A DNA stretch of 64,000 nucleotides from Winogradskyella sp. (GTDB lineage Bacteria; Bacteroidota; Bacteroidia; Flavobacteriales; Flavobacteriaceae). The translations under genes and the position numbers were made by a program. Each line of letters begins with the position of its first letter. Positions within the stretch are counted from its first letter, which is position 1. Shown here piece by piece: positions 9,655 to 18,254 of this stretch. The DNA is taken from the NCBI RefSeq assembly GCF_028282165.1, contig NZ_JANQIM010000041.1:1-64000 (forward strand). Reading direction: 5' to 3'. Below the pieces are notes generated by a model. It ran no database searches and was not told the origin of the DNA. It saw nothing but the letters and a program-made list of their open reading frames with translations.

Positions 9655-9838
9655 GAAATTAGGTTTCATCTATATTATATAAATGAATTAAAAGGGAATT
9701 TGGTGTAAGTCCAAAACTGTTCCCGCAACTGTGAGCTATAAAGCTTGTTATCACCTTCAATGTCACTGAGTTATTACTTGGGAAGACCGATGACGAGACG
9801 CAAGTCAGGAGACCTGCCAATTTCATTTAACTAAATGG
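9655..9838 (+). ncRNA. Cobalamin (B12) riboswitch
   Basis: The leader of the TonB receptor gene contains the conserved cobalamin aptamer blocks in order: AGGTTTCAT (9661), AAAGGGAAT with GGTGTAAGTCC (9691-9711), CTGTTCCCGCAACTGTGAGC (9717-9736), GTCACTGAG (9763-9771), TTGGGAAGACCGATGACGAG and the B12 box GTCAGGAGACCTGCC (9804-9818). The closing stem pairs AAATT-AGGT (9656-9664) with ACCT...AATTT. Just downstream a CATTTA/TAAATG hairpin (9824-9837) overlaps the end of the aptamer. It lacks a T run, so control of translation seems more likely than termination. A TATTTTTG element at 9643-9650 may be the promoter. Confidence 0.96.
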
Positions 9839-9863
9839 CTTTCGGGTAAAAAGCTTCGGTTGT

Positions 9864-11702
9864 ATGAAAAAACTAACTCCAATTATTTTGCTGGCACTTT
9901 ACGGTGTAGTACCAGCGCAAACCAGGGATTCTATTCAGAAATTAGATGAAGTAATTTTGTATGGGGATAGATTTCTTAAACCTCTTTCAAAAACACAAAC
10001 GAAGAAGGTACTTACTGATAGTGTGATTTTAAGAAATGCATCGTCTTTAACTGGGCTTTTAAATTTTAATTCGACAATTGTTTTTAGGGAAAATGGTTTA
10101 GGCATGGTGTCTTCACCTAGTTTTAGAGGAACTACCGCACAACAAACAGCAGTTTTGTGGAACGGAATAAATATAAATTCCCAAACCACTGGACAAACAG
10201 ATTTTAATACTATTAATGCGCGTGGATTTGATGTTGTTGTTTTGAGAGCTGGAGGTGGAGGCGTTGTAGATGGTACCAATGCCATAGGTGGAAGCATCTA
10301 TCTCGAAAATGAACTTGTATACAATTTAGGTTTTAATAATGATCTTTTTGTTAGATATGGATCTTTTAATACCTATGATGTAAATTATAAAGCGGATTAC
10401 TCTAACGACAAACAAAGCTTCTCACTTATTGTTTCTAGAAATGGATCAGATAATGATTACCCTTATATAAACACCGATAGAAATAACTTAAACGGACAAT
10501 TCAACAATACCAATATAAGTTTTTCTGGTGGAATTAGAATAAATTCTAAAAATGAACTGAATCTATATGCTAATGTATATGATGGTAAAAGAAATTTTTC
10601 GCTGCCAACACCTAATGCCTTAAGAACAAAATACTACGATTTTAATACTCGGAGTATGTTAGAATGGAAATACAACTCTAATAAATTTAAACACTTAACC
10701 AAGTTTGCAGTACTGACTGAAAACTATCGGTTTTACCCAAATATTCAAAATGATTTTTACACTGAAGGCTATGTTGAAAGTTTGGTTGTTAAATATGATA
10801 TAAACTACCAGTTTAACAAAGATATGCTTTTGACTTCAGGATTTAATTATTTAAGAAATGATGGAAAGGGAACAGATATAGAAGAAGAGGTTAGGCATTT
10901 ATCTTCTTTGGTTTTAGGTATGAGGCATCAAGTTTCCGAAAAGGTATTTTATGAAATTGGATTAAGACAAGAACTCAATAAGGATTATGAAAGTCCTTTT
11001 TTGTATTCTGCGGGAGTTAAATTAGCATTATCCGATTTTTATAGCATCAAAATTAATACTTCAAAAAACTTCAGAATACCTACTTATAACGATCTGTATT
11101 GGCAGGGTTTGGGGAATAGAGATCTAAAACCAGAAATATCCTATCAGGGCGAGTTGACTCAGGTTTTAAAATTAAAACGTATGTCTTTATCAGTTACAGG
11201 ATATTATAATTCAGTAGAAGATTTGCTTATGTGGGTGCCAGATGCAGCTGGGGTTTGGCGACCAGAAAACACAGATAATGTTGAGATCTATGGTGCAGAA
11301 GCGCTTTTGTCCGCAGAAAAGGAAATAGGTGATCATCAGTTTAATTTGTCTGCAACATACGCCTACACGGTTTCTAAAAACCGCGATACGGGTAAGCAGT
11401 TGATTTATGTGCCTTATCACAAGTTTACAGCGTCATTAGGCTATTCCTTTAAAAAACTATCGGCATATTATCAATATTTGAACAACGGTGAGGCTTTTAC
11501 AACTAGTGATAATGCCCCAGAGCAGATACTTAACAATTTTATGGTGGCAAACTTAGGCTTGGAATATAATTTCAGAATTCATAAAAATAAACTCACTTTA
11601 GGGATACAAGCCCTTAATCTTTGGGACGAAGAGTATGAAAGTGTATTAAATAGACCAATGCCGGGAAGAAATTATAACGCTTACATGAATTTTAATTTTT
11701 GA
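9864..11702 (+). CDS. btuB: TonB-dependent vitamin B12 receptor (BtuB-like)
   Basis: An outer-membrane transporter of 612 residues with a signal peptide (MKKLTPIILLALYGVVPAQ). A plug domain spans about 25-150 (KLDEVILYG near the TonB-box position; SPSFRGTTAQQTAVLWNG; VVLRAGGGGVVDGTNAIGG). A beta-barrel follows, ending in an aromatic C-terminus (AYMNFNF). It lacks the N-terminal carboxypeptidase-like domain of SusC-type receptors and has the size of E. coli BtuB. The B12 riboswitch directly upstream gives the substrate: cobalamin or related corrinoids. It starts an operon with two propeller proteins; the next start is 5 bp after this stop. Confidence 0.92.
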   Translation: MKKLTPIILLALYGVVPAQTRDSIQKLDEVILYGDRFLKPLSKTQTKKVLTDSVILRNASSLTGLLNFNSTIVFRENGLGMVSSPSFRGTTAQQTAVLWNGININSQTTGQTDFNTINARGFDVVVLRAGGGGVVDGTNAIGGSIYLENELVYNLGFNNDLFVRYGSFNTYDVNYKADYSNDKQSFSLIVSRNGSDNDYPYINTDRNNLNGQFNNTNISFSGGIRINSKNELNLYANVYDGKRNFSLPTPNALRTKYYDFNTRSMLEWKYNSNKFKHLTKFAVLTENYRFYPNIQNDFYTEGYVESLVVKYDINYQFNKDMLLTSGFNYLRNDGKGTDIEEEVRHLSSLVLGMRHQVSEKVFYEIGLRQELNKDYESPFLYSAGVKLALSDFYSIKINTSKNFRIPTYNDLYWQGLGNRDLKPEISYQGELTQVLKLKRMSLSVTGYYNSVEDLLMWVPDAAGVWRPENTDNVEIYGAEALLSAEKEIGDHQFNLSATYAYTVSKNRDTGKQLIYVPYHKFTASLGYSFKKLSAYYQYLNNGEAFTTSDNAPEQILNNFMVANLGLEYNFRIHKNKLTLGIQALNLWDEEYESVLNRPMPGRNYNAYMNFNF

Positions 11703-11707
11703 GAATA

Positions 11708-12781
11708 ATGAAAAAGTTGATTAACTGTTTACTGCTTGTGTTTCCTGTTTTGTTATTGCATAATTGCACAAGTGATGACCGAGAAATAATTACTGAGACA
11801 CCAGAAGGCGATTATGCAAACGGAATGTTTGTACTAAACGAAGGTGGTTTTACAAACTCAAACGCCTCATTATCTTTTGTAGATCCATCAGGTGAAGTTT
11901 ACAATCAAGTTTTTTTTGGAGTTAATGGTTTTGGATTGGGAGATGTAGCACAAAGTATGGCATTTTATGATGATACAGCTTTCATAATAATGAATAATTC
12001 TAACACTATAGAAGTGGTTAACCGCTATACCTTAGAACACATAACAACGATAAGCGATCAAATTTTGAACCCTAGGTATATGGTGTTTTATAACGGATAT
12101 GGTTTTGTTACTAATTGGGGAGATCCAGTCAATACTACCGATGATTATGTTGCTGTTGTTAATTTACAAGACTTTACGGTAACACAAACTATAGTCGTAG
12201 CAGAAGGGCCAGAGAGATTACTAGAGGCTAATGGATCGTTATATGTAGCACATAAAGGTGGTTGGGGCTATGGCAATTCTGTTTCAGTCATTAATGCCAA
12301 TACGTTTCAATTATCAACTACCATCAATGTTGCGGATGTACCAGATGGAATAGTAATTAGCGATAACGACCTATACGTGTTATGTTCTGGAAAGGCAGAT
12401 TGGACAGGAGATGAAACCTTGGCTGAGTTTTTTAAAATAAGTCTTCAAAATAATGAGGTTATAGAGTCTTTTCAGTTTACATCTGGTGTACATCCAAGTT
12501 TTTTAGAAGTGACCAATAATGAGCTTTTTTACGTCCTTTCAGGAGATGTTTTTAAAGTATCTACCGGTAATTTTATCTCACCAACAGGGCCTTTGTTTTC
12601 AACCCAAAGTCAAAGTGTAGAAGTGGTTTATGGATTTAGGGTCTACAACGATAATATATATATCGCTGATGCCAAGGATTATGCTTCTAATGGCGAAGTG
12701 TTTGTTTATGACTTACAAGGGAATTTTCAGACCGATTATCGAGTTCAACTAATACCAAATAGCTTTTATTTTAATAATTAA
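11708..12781 (+). CDS. BtuG-like beta-propeller surface lipoprotein
   Basis: A 357-residue lipoprotein (HNC at the lipobox, then TSDD, which resembles the acidic surface-export signal of flavobacterial lipoproteins). The rest is a YncE/DUF5074-type seven-bladed propeller with repeated blades ending in NG.., for example NPRYMVFYNGYGFVTNWGDP, LYVAHKGGWGYGNSVSVIN and LYVLCSGKADWTGDE. In Bacteroides, BtuG propellers of this kind sit on BtuB and bind B12 extremely tightly. The place directly behind a riboswitch-controlled btuB supports the same role here. The start was set at the ATG at 11708; a TTG 9 bases upstream overlaps the btuB stop and is unlikely. Confidence 0.85.
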   Translation: MKKLINCLLLVFPVLLLHNCTSDDREIITETPEGDYANGMFVLNEGGFTNSNASLSFVDPSGEVYNQVFFGVNGFGLGDVAQSMAFYDDTAFIIMNNSNTIEVVNRYTLEHITTISDQILNPRYMVFYNGYGFVTNWGDPVNTTDDYVAVVNLQDFTVTQTIVVAEGPERLLEANGSLYVAHKGGWGYGNSVSVINANTFQLSTTINVADVPDGIVISDNDLYVLCSGKADWTGDETLAEFFKISLQNNEVIESFQFTSGVHPSFLEVTNNELFYVLSGDVFKVSTGNFISPTGPLFSTQSQSVEVVYGFRVYNDNIYIADAKDYASNGEVFVYDLQGNFQTDYRVQLIPNSFYFNN

Positions 12782-12802
12782 CATACTTAAAATTTAATAA
12801 CA

Positions 12803-14770
12803 ATGAAAAATAATTACTTACTCGTGCTTGCATTTCTATTCGGAATAGTAAGCGTAAATGCCCAAAGTTCTTATGTCGATGGCGTTTTTATTCTCAACGA
12901 AGGACAATTTGGGAATAACACGGCTTCAGTATCTTTTTTAGATGGCATGGGTACACTTAGCAATGATATATTTGCGACAGAAAATGCAGGTATGGATATT
13001 GGGCAAATAGCTCAAGGTATGGGATTTCAAGGCGATTATGTCTACATTGTTTCTAATGGAAGTAACGAGGTTAACGTTATAGATAGAAATGCCTTTATCC
13101 ATGTAACGACCATTACTGTCGGTTTAAATAATCCGCGTTATATAGCTTTTGATAATGGATTGGGTTACATTACCAATTGGGGTGACCCATTTGACACCAC
13201 AGACGATTATATAGCCGTATTAGATTTAGCCACCAATACAATAGACCCAGATAATAATATATTAGTGGTGGAAGGTCCCGAAGAGATAATAAAAAGCGGG
13301 AATCAACTTTTTGTGGCACACCAAGGCGGTTTTGGTTCGGGCAATACGGTTTCAGTGATCGATCTTACAGATTCCTCTGTTTCTTCGATTAATGTAGGAG
13401 ATAGACCAAACTCTCTGCAAGTTGATGACACTTATTTATATGTATTATGTGGTGGCGAACCTGCGTGGACAGGAGCTGAAACAGCAGGTACTTTATATAG
13501 AATAGCATTAAGCGATTTTAGTGCTGTTGATACTTATAATTTTGCAACAATAGAACATCCCGAATTTTTAGAAATAAACAACGGCGAAGCTTACTATGTA
13601 CTAAATAATAACATTTATCAGTTTGATTTTACAGGAAGTTTACCGGCAACAGAATTTATAAACACAGCACCAGAGAGTATTGCTATTGCCTACGGAATGG
13701 ATTTGATAGATGATGTGTTCTATTTGGCAGATGCTGTAGATTATGTAAGTAATGGAAAAGTAGCTTCTTATGATATTGCAGGTACACATTTAGAGACTTA
13801 TACAGTAGGGTTAATACCGAATGCTATCTATAAAAATGAAGAACCATTATTGGTAGGGCCATATGCACCGCCAGCAGACCAAGCCGGAACTACGGCTATT
13901 GAAACGGCTAGTGGCTTATTCGTAGACTGGGCAAGTGGTGTAACTATTACTAGAGGGCTCCAAGACATTTCTAATCCTGGAGGAGACTTTGCCTCTTTTG
14001 GAGAATCAAGTGCTGCAACAGGAGCAGCAGATAATACAGTTGTAAGTTTAGGGGATGCGGGAGAAGCTGTTTTAACGTTTGATACGCCAATTGCCAATGG
14101 GGATGGTTACGATTTTGCGATATTTGAAAACTCATTTAGTGATACCTTCTTAGAACTAGCTTTTGTTGAAGTAAGTTCGGATGGTGTAAATTATTTCAGA
14201 TTTTCAGCGCATAGCTTAACCCAAACAGAAACGCAAGTCGATGGCTTTGGTAATATAGATGCTACTTTTGTAAACAATTTGGCTGGAAAATACCGAGCTA
14301 ACTTTGGTACGCCTTTTGATTTAAGTGATTTGGGGGATGATCCATTATTAGATAAAGATCAAATTACACATGTAAAGATTATTGATGTTATTGGTACTAT
14401 TGATCCTACTTTTGCTACTTATGATGCGTACGGAAATGCAGTTAATGATCCTTATCCAACACCATTTGCTAGTTCTGGATTTGATTTGGATGGTGTAGGT
14501 GTAATTAATCAGTCTGACTTAAGCATAAGCGAGGTTTCTAGTGAAAGAAATATAGTAATGTATCCAAATCCTGCAACAAATCATTTTTCGATACAGGGAT
14601 ACCTACAAAATATTGATGTTGAAATATATTCGCAGACTGGTCGATTGTTAAAATCTCTAAAAGGGATATCTGGGAATCAAATCGATATTTCAAGCTTTGC
14701 TGATGGCATGTATGTGGTAAAAGTTATAGGAAATAACAAGGGATCTTTATTTAAACTAATTAAGAGATAA
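12803..14770 (+). CDS. BtuG-like propeller with extra domain and T9SS sorting domain
   Basis: A 655-residue secreted protein with three parts. After the signal peptide (ends SVNAQ), residues 25-345 form a beta-propeller clearly paralogous to the preceding gene (NPRYIAFDNGLGYITNWGDP; LFVAHQGGFGSGNTVSVID; LYVLCGGEPAWTG). Residues 350-570 are a separate all-beta domain (GYDFAIFENSF, ELAFVEVSSDGVNYFRF, SSGFDLDGVGVINQ) of a kind found in Bacteroidota surface proteins. Residues 580-655 are a T9SS type A sorting domain (MYPNPATNHFSI, DIEIYSQTGRLLK-like, GMYVVKVIG). It is 21 bp behind the lipoprotein gene and in the B12 riboswitch operon, so a role in binding corrinoids at the surface is inferred. 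The middle domain could be a second B12-binding unit; this is untested. Confidence 0.85.
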   Translation: MKNNYLLVLAFLFGIVSVNAQSSYVDGVFILNEGQFGNNTASVSFLDGMGTLSNDIFATENAGMDIGQIAQGMGFQGDYVYIVSNGSNEVNVIDRNAFIHVTTITVGLNNPRYIAFDNGLGYITNWGDPFDTTDDYIAVLDLATNTIDPDNNILVVEGPEEIIKSGNQLFVAHQGGFGSGNTVSVIDLTDSSVSSINVGDRPNSLQVDDTYLYVLCGGEPAWTGAETAGTLYRIALSDFSAVDTYNFATIEHPEFLEINNGEAYYVLNNNIYQFDFTGSLPATEFINTAPESIAIAYGMDLIDDVFYLADAVDYVSNGKVASYDIAGTHLETYTVGLIPNAIYKNEEPLLVGPYAPPADQAGTTAIETASGLFVDWASGVTITRGLQDISNPGGDFASFGESSAATGAADNTVVSLGDAGEAVLTFDTPIANGDGYDFAIFENSFSDTFLELAFVEVSSDGVNYFRFSAHSLTQTETQVDGFGNIDATFVNNLAGKYRANFGTPFDLSDLGDDPLLDKDQITHVKIIDVIGTIDPTFATYDAYGNAVNDPYPTPFASSGFDLDGVGVINQSDLSISEVSSERNIVMYPNPATNHFSIQGYLQNIDVEIYSQTGRLLKSLKGISGNQIDISSFADGMYVVKVIGNNKGSLFKLIKR

Positions 14771-14874
14771 GACGATAAGTAATAATAAACAGTCATAAAT
14801 ATGATGAGTTGTTGTTTTAGCTGGTAAGTTATTTTCTATAAGATTTTATGTAATCTTTGAATAATATAATAACT

Positions 14875-15438
14875 ATGAACAATCCAATTTACATGAGTTG
14901 CTTGGACATTTATACGTCTAACAGTAAGACCTCTCAACTTAAAAAATTTCAAAAGGGAATTGAAATGGTTAAGTTCAAGATAATGCCTCTGATGAGTTGG
15001 GACATTTTTATGACGTATTACCAAGGTAGAATTGTAGAAACTCGAAAGCGGGTAGAACTAGACCAAGTACTCTCATTTGCACGAAAATTTAAGTGGAAAA
15101 ATGACCTTAAAAAGGCTTTTGCGAATAATGACTATGAGGCCTTAATTTTAACCGACAAAAACCAAAACATCATATGGGTCAATGATGGCTTCAAAGAAAT
15201 GACAGGATATTCAAAAACTTTTGTACTAAATAAAACACCCAGGTTTCTGCAAGGCAAAAAAACGTCAAGGAAAACCAAAAGTAGAATAGGACAAAACATA
15301 GCTAAGAACAAACCTTTCAAAGAGATTATTTTAAACTATAAAAAGGATGGAACACCTTATAAATGTGAAGTTCATGTTATTCCATTGTATAATGAGACTA
15401 CAACACATTTTTTAGCTTTTGAAAAACAGGTGGTGTAA
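14875..15438 (+). CDS. LOV-like PAS domain protein
   Basis: A 187-residue cytoplasmic protein from the ATG at 14875 (a TTG at 14857 is also in frame). Residues 1-85 are basic and helical with no known domain. Residues 85-187 are a PAS domain: ALILTDKNQNIIWVNDGFKEMTGYS, then NKTPRFLQGKKT and ILNYKKDGTPYKCEVHVIPLYNE. This closely follows the LOV photoreceptor pattern (GRNCRFLQG), but the flavin-binding cysteine is replaced by proline. There is no output domain, so it may act through protein contacts. It stands alone, with a terminator downstream. Confidence 0.82.
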   Translation: MNNPIYMSCLDIYTSNSKTSQLKKFQKGIEMVKFKIMPLMSWDIFMTYYQGRIVETRKRVELDQVLSFARKFKWKNDLKKAFANNDYEALILTDKNQNIIWVNDGFKEMTGYSKTFVLNKTPRFLQGKKTSRKTKSRIGQNIAKNKPFKEIILNYKKDGTPYKCEVHVIPLYNETTTHFLAFEKQVV

Positions 15439-15505
15439 GCTTTTAAAGATGTTTTGACTTAACTCAATTTTTGGGGAAATATTAGTTGAATTTTATATAA
15501 AGTGA

Positions 15506-15537
15506 AAAAGCCGCAATTTGCGGCTTTTCTTTTTTTA
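15506..15537. terminator. Terminator between PAS gene and convergent S41 peptidase gene
   Basis: A 9-bp GC-rich stem (15506-15514 with 15520-15528) and 5-base loop are followed by CTTTTTTT on the + strand. An A run precedes it, so it may also serve the - strand gene. Confidence 0.85.
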
Positions 15538-17034
15538 TTCTTCAAACATTAAATTATCGAAAGGCGAATGGAGTTGTGGTGTTTTTAATTCCCTGAGGTT
15601 TCCCATTTCTAGCGATCTGCCAAAAGGTCTATCTCCAACTGTTATATCAACAAGGGCAACTGCTAAAAGTGGATCTGAAGATGTCCCTAGAACACCTAAG
15701 TTAATTGGAGATTCTTCTATGTCTACATCTGGCACCAATCCATCCGAAGGGACTAATACTTCATTAACATTAGTAGAGTTTGCGATAAGAGGGAATATGG
15801 CATAATTATGGCCACTATTAATACCTTCTGTACTAATAAAACTAGGTGAGTCGAATATTAGGCGGTTAGATTGTGTCTTTCCTGCTGTAGTATCACCAAT
15901 ATGTATAACTTCAATGTTGTAGGGTCTTAAGCTATTAATAAGCAATTCACTGGCTGACGCTGAAATCGAAGATGTTAATATATAGACCCTGCTCAAATTA
16001 AGACTATTAATTGCTGCATCGTTAGAGAGCGTATTTGTAAATTCATAGTCTCTGTTACGATCTTGCTGATTGGAGTTGTAGAATAATTTAGAAAATACCT
16101 GCCCGTTAAACTGACCGGTAATCATGCTTGCTAAATGCACTGCGGTTTGTATGCTGCCGCCACCATTATATCTTAGGTCCAATACCAAATCTTGAACGCC
16201 AGCGGATTGAAATTGTCCAAATACAGCATTCAACTCCGCATCAAAACTACTTGTAAATCCGTTATACATAAGGTAGCCAACATTTACGTTAGATAAATTA
16301 AACACTTCAGCAATGTGTATGGGATTTTCTGTATAAGATTCTTTTGTGAGACTTATACTTTCATCATTTAGGGTAATTATATCATCTTCTACTTCAGTAG
16401 TGCCATTGTCATTATAATCGGCAAAATTTAAAGTATAGGTATTTTGAGTCAATAACGCAATGCGGTTATCTACAGTTAGGTTAACTCCATCGACGGCTCT
16501 AAATAGTTGTCCGCGGACTAACCCAAGATTGTCAGCCACGCTATTGTTAAGAACCAATGTAATAGCACCAAACAACTCAGTTTCGCTGCCAGGTACAAAA
16601 TATAATCTAAATTCCAAGCCATTGGAAAGTGTGGTTCCCTGTTGTGCATTTAAAACATCAAAATAATTGGGTACGATGTTGCTAAAAGAATCTAAGGAGT
16701 CAAAAATCAAAGTCTCAAATAAATCTTCTGGAGTTTCAAACTCGTCGAGGTAAGCAGAATATTCCTCAGTTTTATCGTATCTATTATCAATACCATTTAT
16801 TCCGAATCTGTCATTGGACAAATTAGGGACGTTTTCATTGTATAGATAAAAAGCATTCATTGCTTTCCATACAAAATCATTAATGTCTGCATTGGGGACG
16901 GCATTGTCATCCATATCTTCAAAACAGCTGGTAAGAGGTAATGTAACCATGAAAACCAATAAAAGAACTTTAATCTTTTTACTCACGGCACAAAAGTTTA
17001 TAGGGTGTTCGTCAAAACTTTTTAAATTTTTCAT
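15535..17034 (-). CDS. S41 family peptidase, lipoprotein
   Basis: A C-terminal-processing-protease relative, 499 residues. An N-terminal hydrophobic segment ends in LTSC (about residue 37), so it is a lipoprotein on the cell envelope. A PDZ-like region follows (ADNLGLVRGQLFRAVDGVNL), then the S41 core: YLMYNGF, VQDLVLDLRYNGGGSIQTAVHLAS, and the catalytic serine in ILTSSISASASELLINSL, with a likely catalytic lysine in GDTTAGKTQS. Such enzymes cut unfolded or specific envelope proteins. The annotated start leaves about 18 polar residues before the signal; a later start is possible but no ATG fits well. Single gene, divergent from the ECF sigma operon. Confidence 0.88.
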   Translation of the reverse strand: MKNLKSFDEHPINFCAVSKKIKVLLLVFMVTLPLTSCFEDMDDNAVPNADINDFVWKAMNAFYLYNENVPNLSNDRFGINGIDNRYDKTEEYSAYLDEFETPEDLFETLIFDSLDSFSNIVPNYFDVLNAQQGTTLSNGLEFRLYFVPGSETELFGAITLVLNNSVADNLGLVRGQLFRAVDGVNLTVDNRIALLTQNTYTLNFADYNDNGTTEVEDDIITLNDESISLTKESYTENPIHIAEVFNLSNVNVGYLMYNGFTSSFDAELNAVFGQFQSAGVQDLVLDLRYNGGGSIQTAVHLASMITGQFNGQVFSKLFYNSNQQDRNRDYEFTNTLSNDAAINSLNLSRVYILTSSISASASELLINSLRPYNIEVIHIGDTTAGKTQSNRLIFDSPSFISTEGINSGHNYAIFPLIANSTNVNEVLVPSDGLVPDVDIEESPINLGVLGTSSDPLLAVALVDITVGDRPFGRSLEMGNLRELKTPQLHSPFDNLMFEE

Positions 17035-17116
17035 AATTTTTCTTTATATGTAGCAATCTTTTACTTCTGTCTGTAAAACTCTAAATTTACTTACATTATT
17101 ATAAATAAAAAAACTT

Positions 17117-17142
17117 TGTAACAAATTATAAAGTGTATCGTC
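17117..17142 (+). promoter_or_regulatory. ECF-type promoter upstream of the sigma factor operon
   Basis: TGTAAC (17117-17122) and CGTC (17139-17142) are 16 bases apart, the classic layout of promoters read by ECF sigma factors. It lies 98 bp upstream of the ECF sigma gene start, suggesting autoregulation. No TAnnTTTG element is seen in the same spot. Confidence 0.6.
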
Positions 17143-17239
17143 GTAACTATGAAAGCAACTAAAAACTGCTTTTTTAACCCTGAGCTTATCTGCGTCAAGC
17201 GCAGTTGAAGAGTCGATGGGACCACCAATCAAATTAGTA

Positions 17240-17749
17240 ATGAAGCAGGCAGATTTTGTAAGCTTAGTAATGCCATTTAAGGATAAAGTATTTCGTTTAG
17301 CCAAGCGTTTATTGGTATCTCGTGAGGAGGCCGAGGATGCAACTCAAGAAATACTGTTGAAATTGTGGAACAATAAAGAGAAGATTAGCGACTATAAAAA
17401 TGTAGAAGCTTTCTCTATGACGATGACAAAGAATTTTTGCTTGGATAGATTAAAATCAAAACAAGCACAGAATTTAAAGATTGTTCATAGCAATTACACC
17501 GATAATAATGCGTCATTACAAAGGCAGGTAGAAGCAAAGGATAGTATGGGTTGGGTATCTCGGATTATGGATGATTTGCCCGAACAGCAAAAAATAATAG
17601 TGCAATTAAGAGATATAGAACAATACGATTACGCCGAAATAGCCAAGATGCTAGATATGAACGAAACGGCAATACGTGTTAACTTATCTAGAGCACGAAA
17701 AACAATAAGAGAAAAATTGACTAATACACATCGCTATGGTATTAAATAG
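17240..17749 (+). CDS. RNA polymerase ECF sigma factor
   Basis: A sigma-70 family protein with region 2 (VMPFKDKVFRLAKRLLVSREEAEDATQEILLKLW) and region 4 (LPEQQKIIVQLRDIEQYDYAEIAKMLDMNETAIRVNLSRARKTIRE) quoted here only as landmarks by position: residues 8-75 and 105-160. It directs RNA polymerase to ECF promoters, one of which lies upstream. The ATG at 17240 (MKQADFVSL) is preferred to the one at 17216, because 17180-17225 resembles a repeat fragment and adds eight unrelated residues. The stop overlaps the start of the next gene by 14 bp, a sign of translational coupling. Confidence 0.92.
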   Translation: MKQADFVSLVMPFKDKVFRLAKRLLVSREEAEDATQEILLKLWNNKEKISDYKNVEAFSMTMTKNFCLDRLKSKQAQNLKIVHSNYTDNNASLQRQVEAKDSMGWVSRIMDDLPEQQKIIVQLRDIEQYDYAEIAKMLDMNETAIRVNLSRARKTIREKLTNTHRYGIK

Positions 17750-18230
17750 TATAGAAAAATTAATTGAAAAGTACGACAATGCAGAGACAACGCTAGAAGA
17801 AGAAGCACAACTAAGAGCTTATTTTGAAAGTGATGACGTAGCGCCTCATTTAGAGCATTACAAACCATTATTTCAGTATTTTTCATTATCACAACAAGAG
17901 CAGTACACCAAAGACGTTCCATTAAAACCTAAGAAAACACAATTGTATCAATGGATTTCTGTCGCAGCAGTTGCCGTTCTAATGCTTGGTATATTTATTC
18001 CTAACTGGCAAGGTGAAAGTAAGTCATTTGCAAACCTTACACCTGAAGAACAGGAAGCCATCACCCAAACTATGGAAGCTTTTAATTTGGTCTCGTTAGG
18101 GATGAATAAAGGTAAGCAACAGCTTAATTCTCTAGCTATGGTTTCAGAAAACCTAAATCAAGGAATCGAAGAAGCTAGTCGATTAAGTGAATTTTCAAAA
18201 ACAACAAATAGAATTTTTAAAAACAAGTAA
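17736..18230 (+). CDS. Putative anti-sigma factor, single-pass membrane protein
   Basis: A 164-residue protein that overlaps the sigma gene by 14 bp. Residues 1-60 are an acidic, helical cytoplasmic part (IEKLIEKYDNAETTLEEEAQLRAYF), which in flavobacterial relatives is the sigma-binding side. Residues 70-86 are one transmembrane segment (WISVAAVAVLMLGIFIPNW). The rest, about 75 residues with many Q, N and E, would be periplasmic. Sequence match to known anti-sigma families is weak; the assignment rests on position, overlap and topology. Confidence 0.7.
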   Translation: MVLNSIEKLIEKYDNAETTLEEEAQLRAYFESDDVAPHLEHYKPLFQYFSLSQQEQYTKDVPLKPKKTQLYQWISVAAVAVLMLGIFIPNWQGESKSFANLTPEEQEAITQTMEAFNLVSLGMNKGKQQLNSLAMVSENLNQGIEEASRLSEFSKTTNRIFKNK

Positions 18231-18254
18231 CAAACACACAAAAATTAGAGAATC

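Noticed and set aside
9824..9850. Hairpin after the B12 aptamer as an intrinsic terminator
   Set aside because: The hairpin exists, but no T run follows, so a terminator was not called; it was treated as part of the riboswitch output.
15132..15320. Frame antisense to the PAS gene
   Set aside because: No signal or family; shadow of the real gene.
17149..17208. A short frame MKATKNCFFNPELICVKRS after the ECF promoter, possible leader peptide
   Set aside because: Its second half is made of a common intergenic repeat fragment, and it has no codon run or hairpin typical of attenuation.
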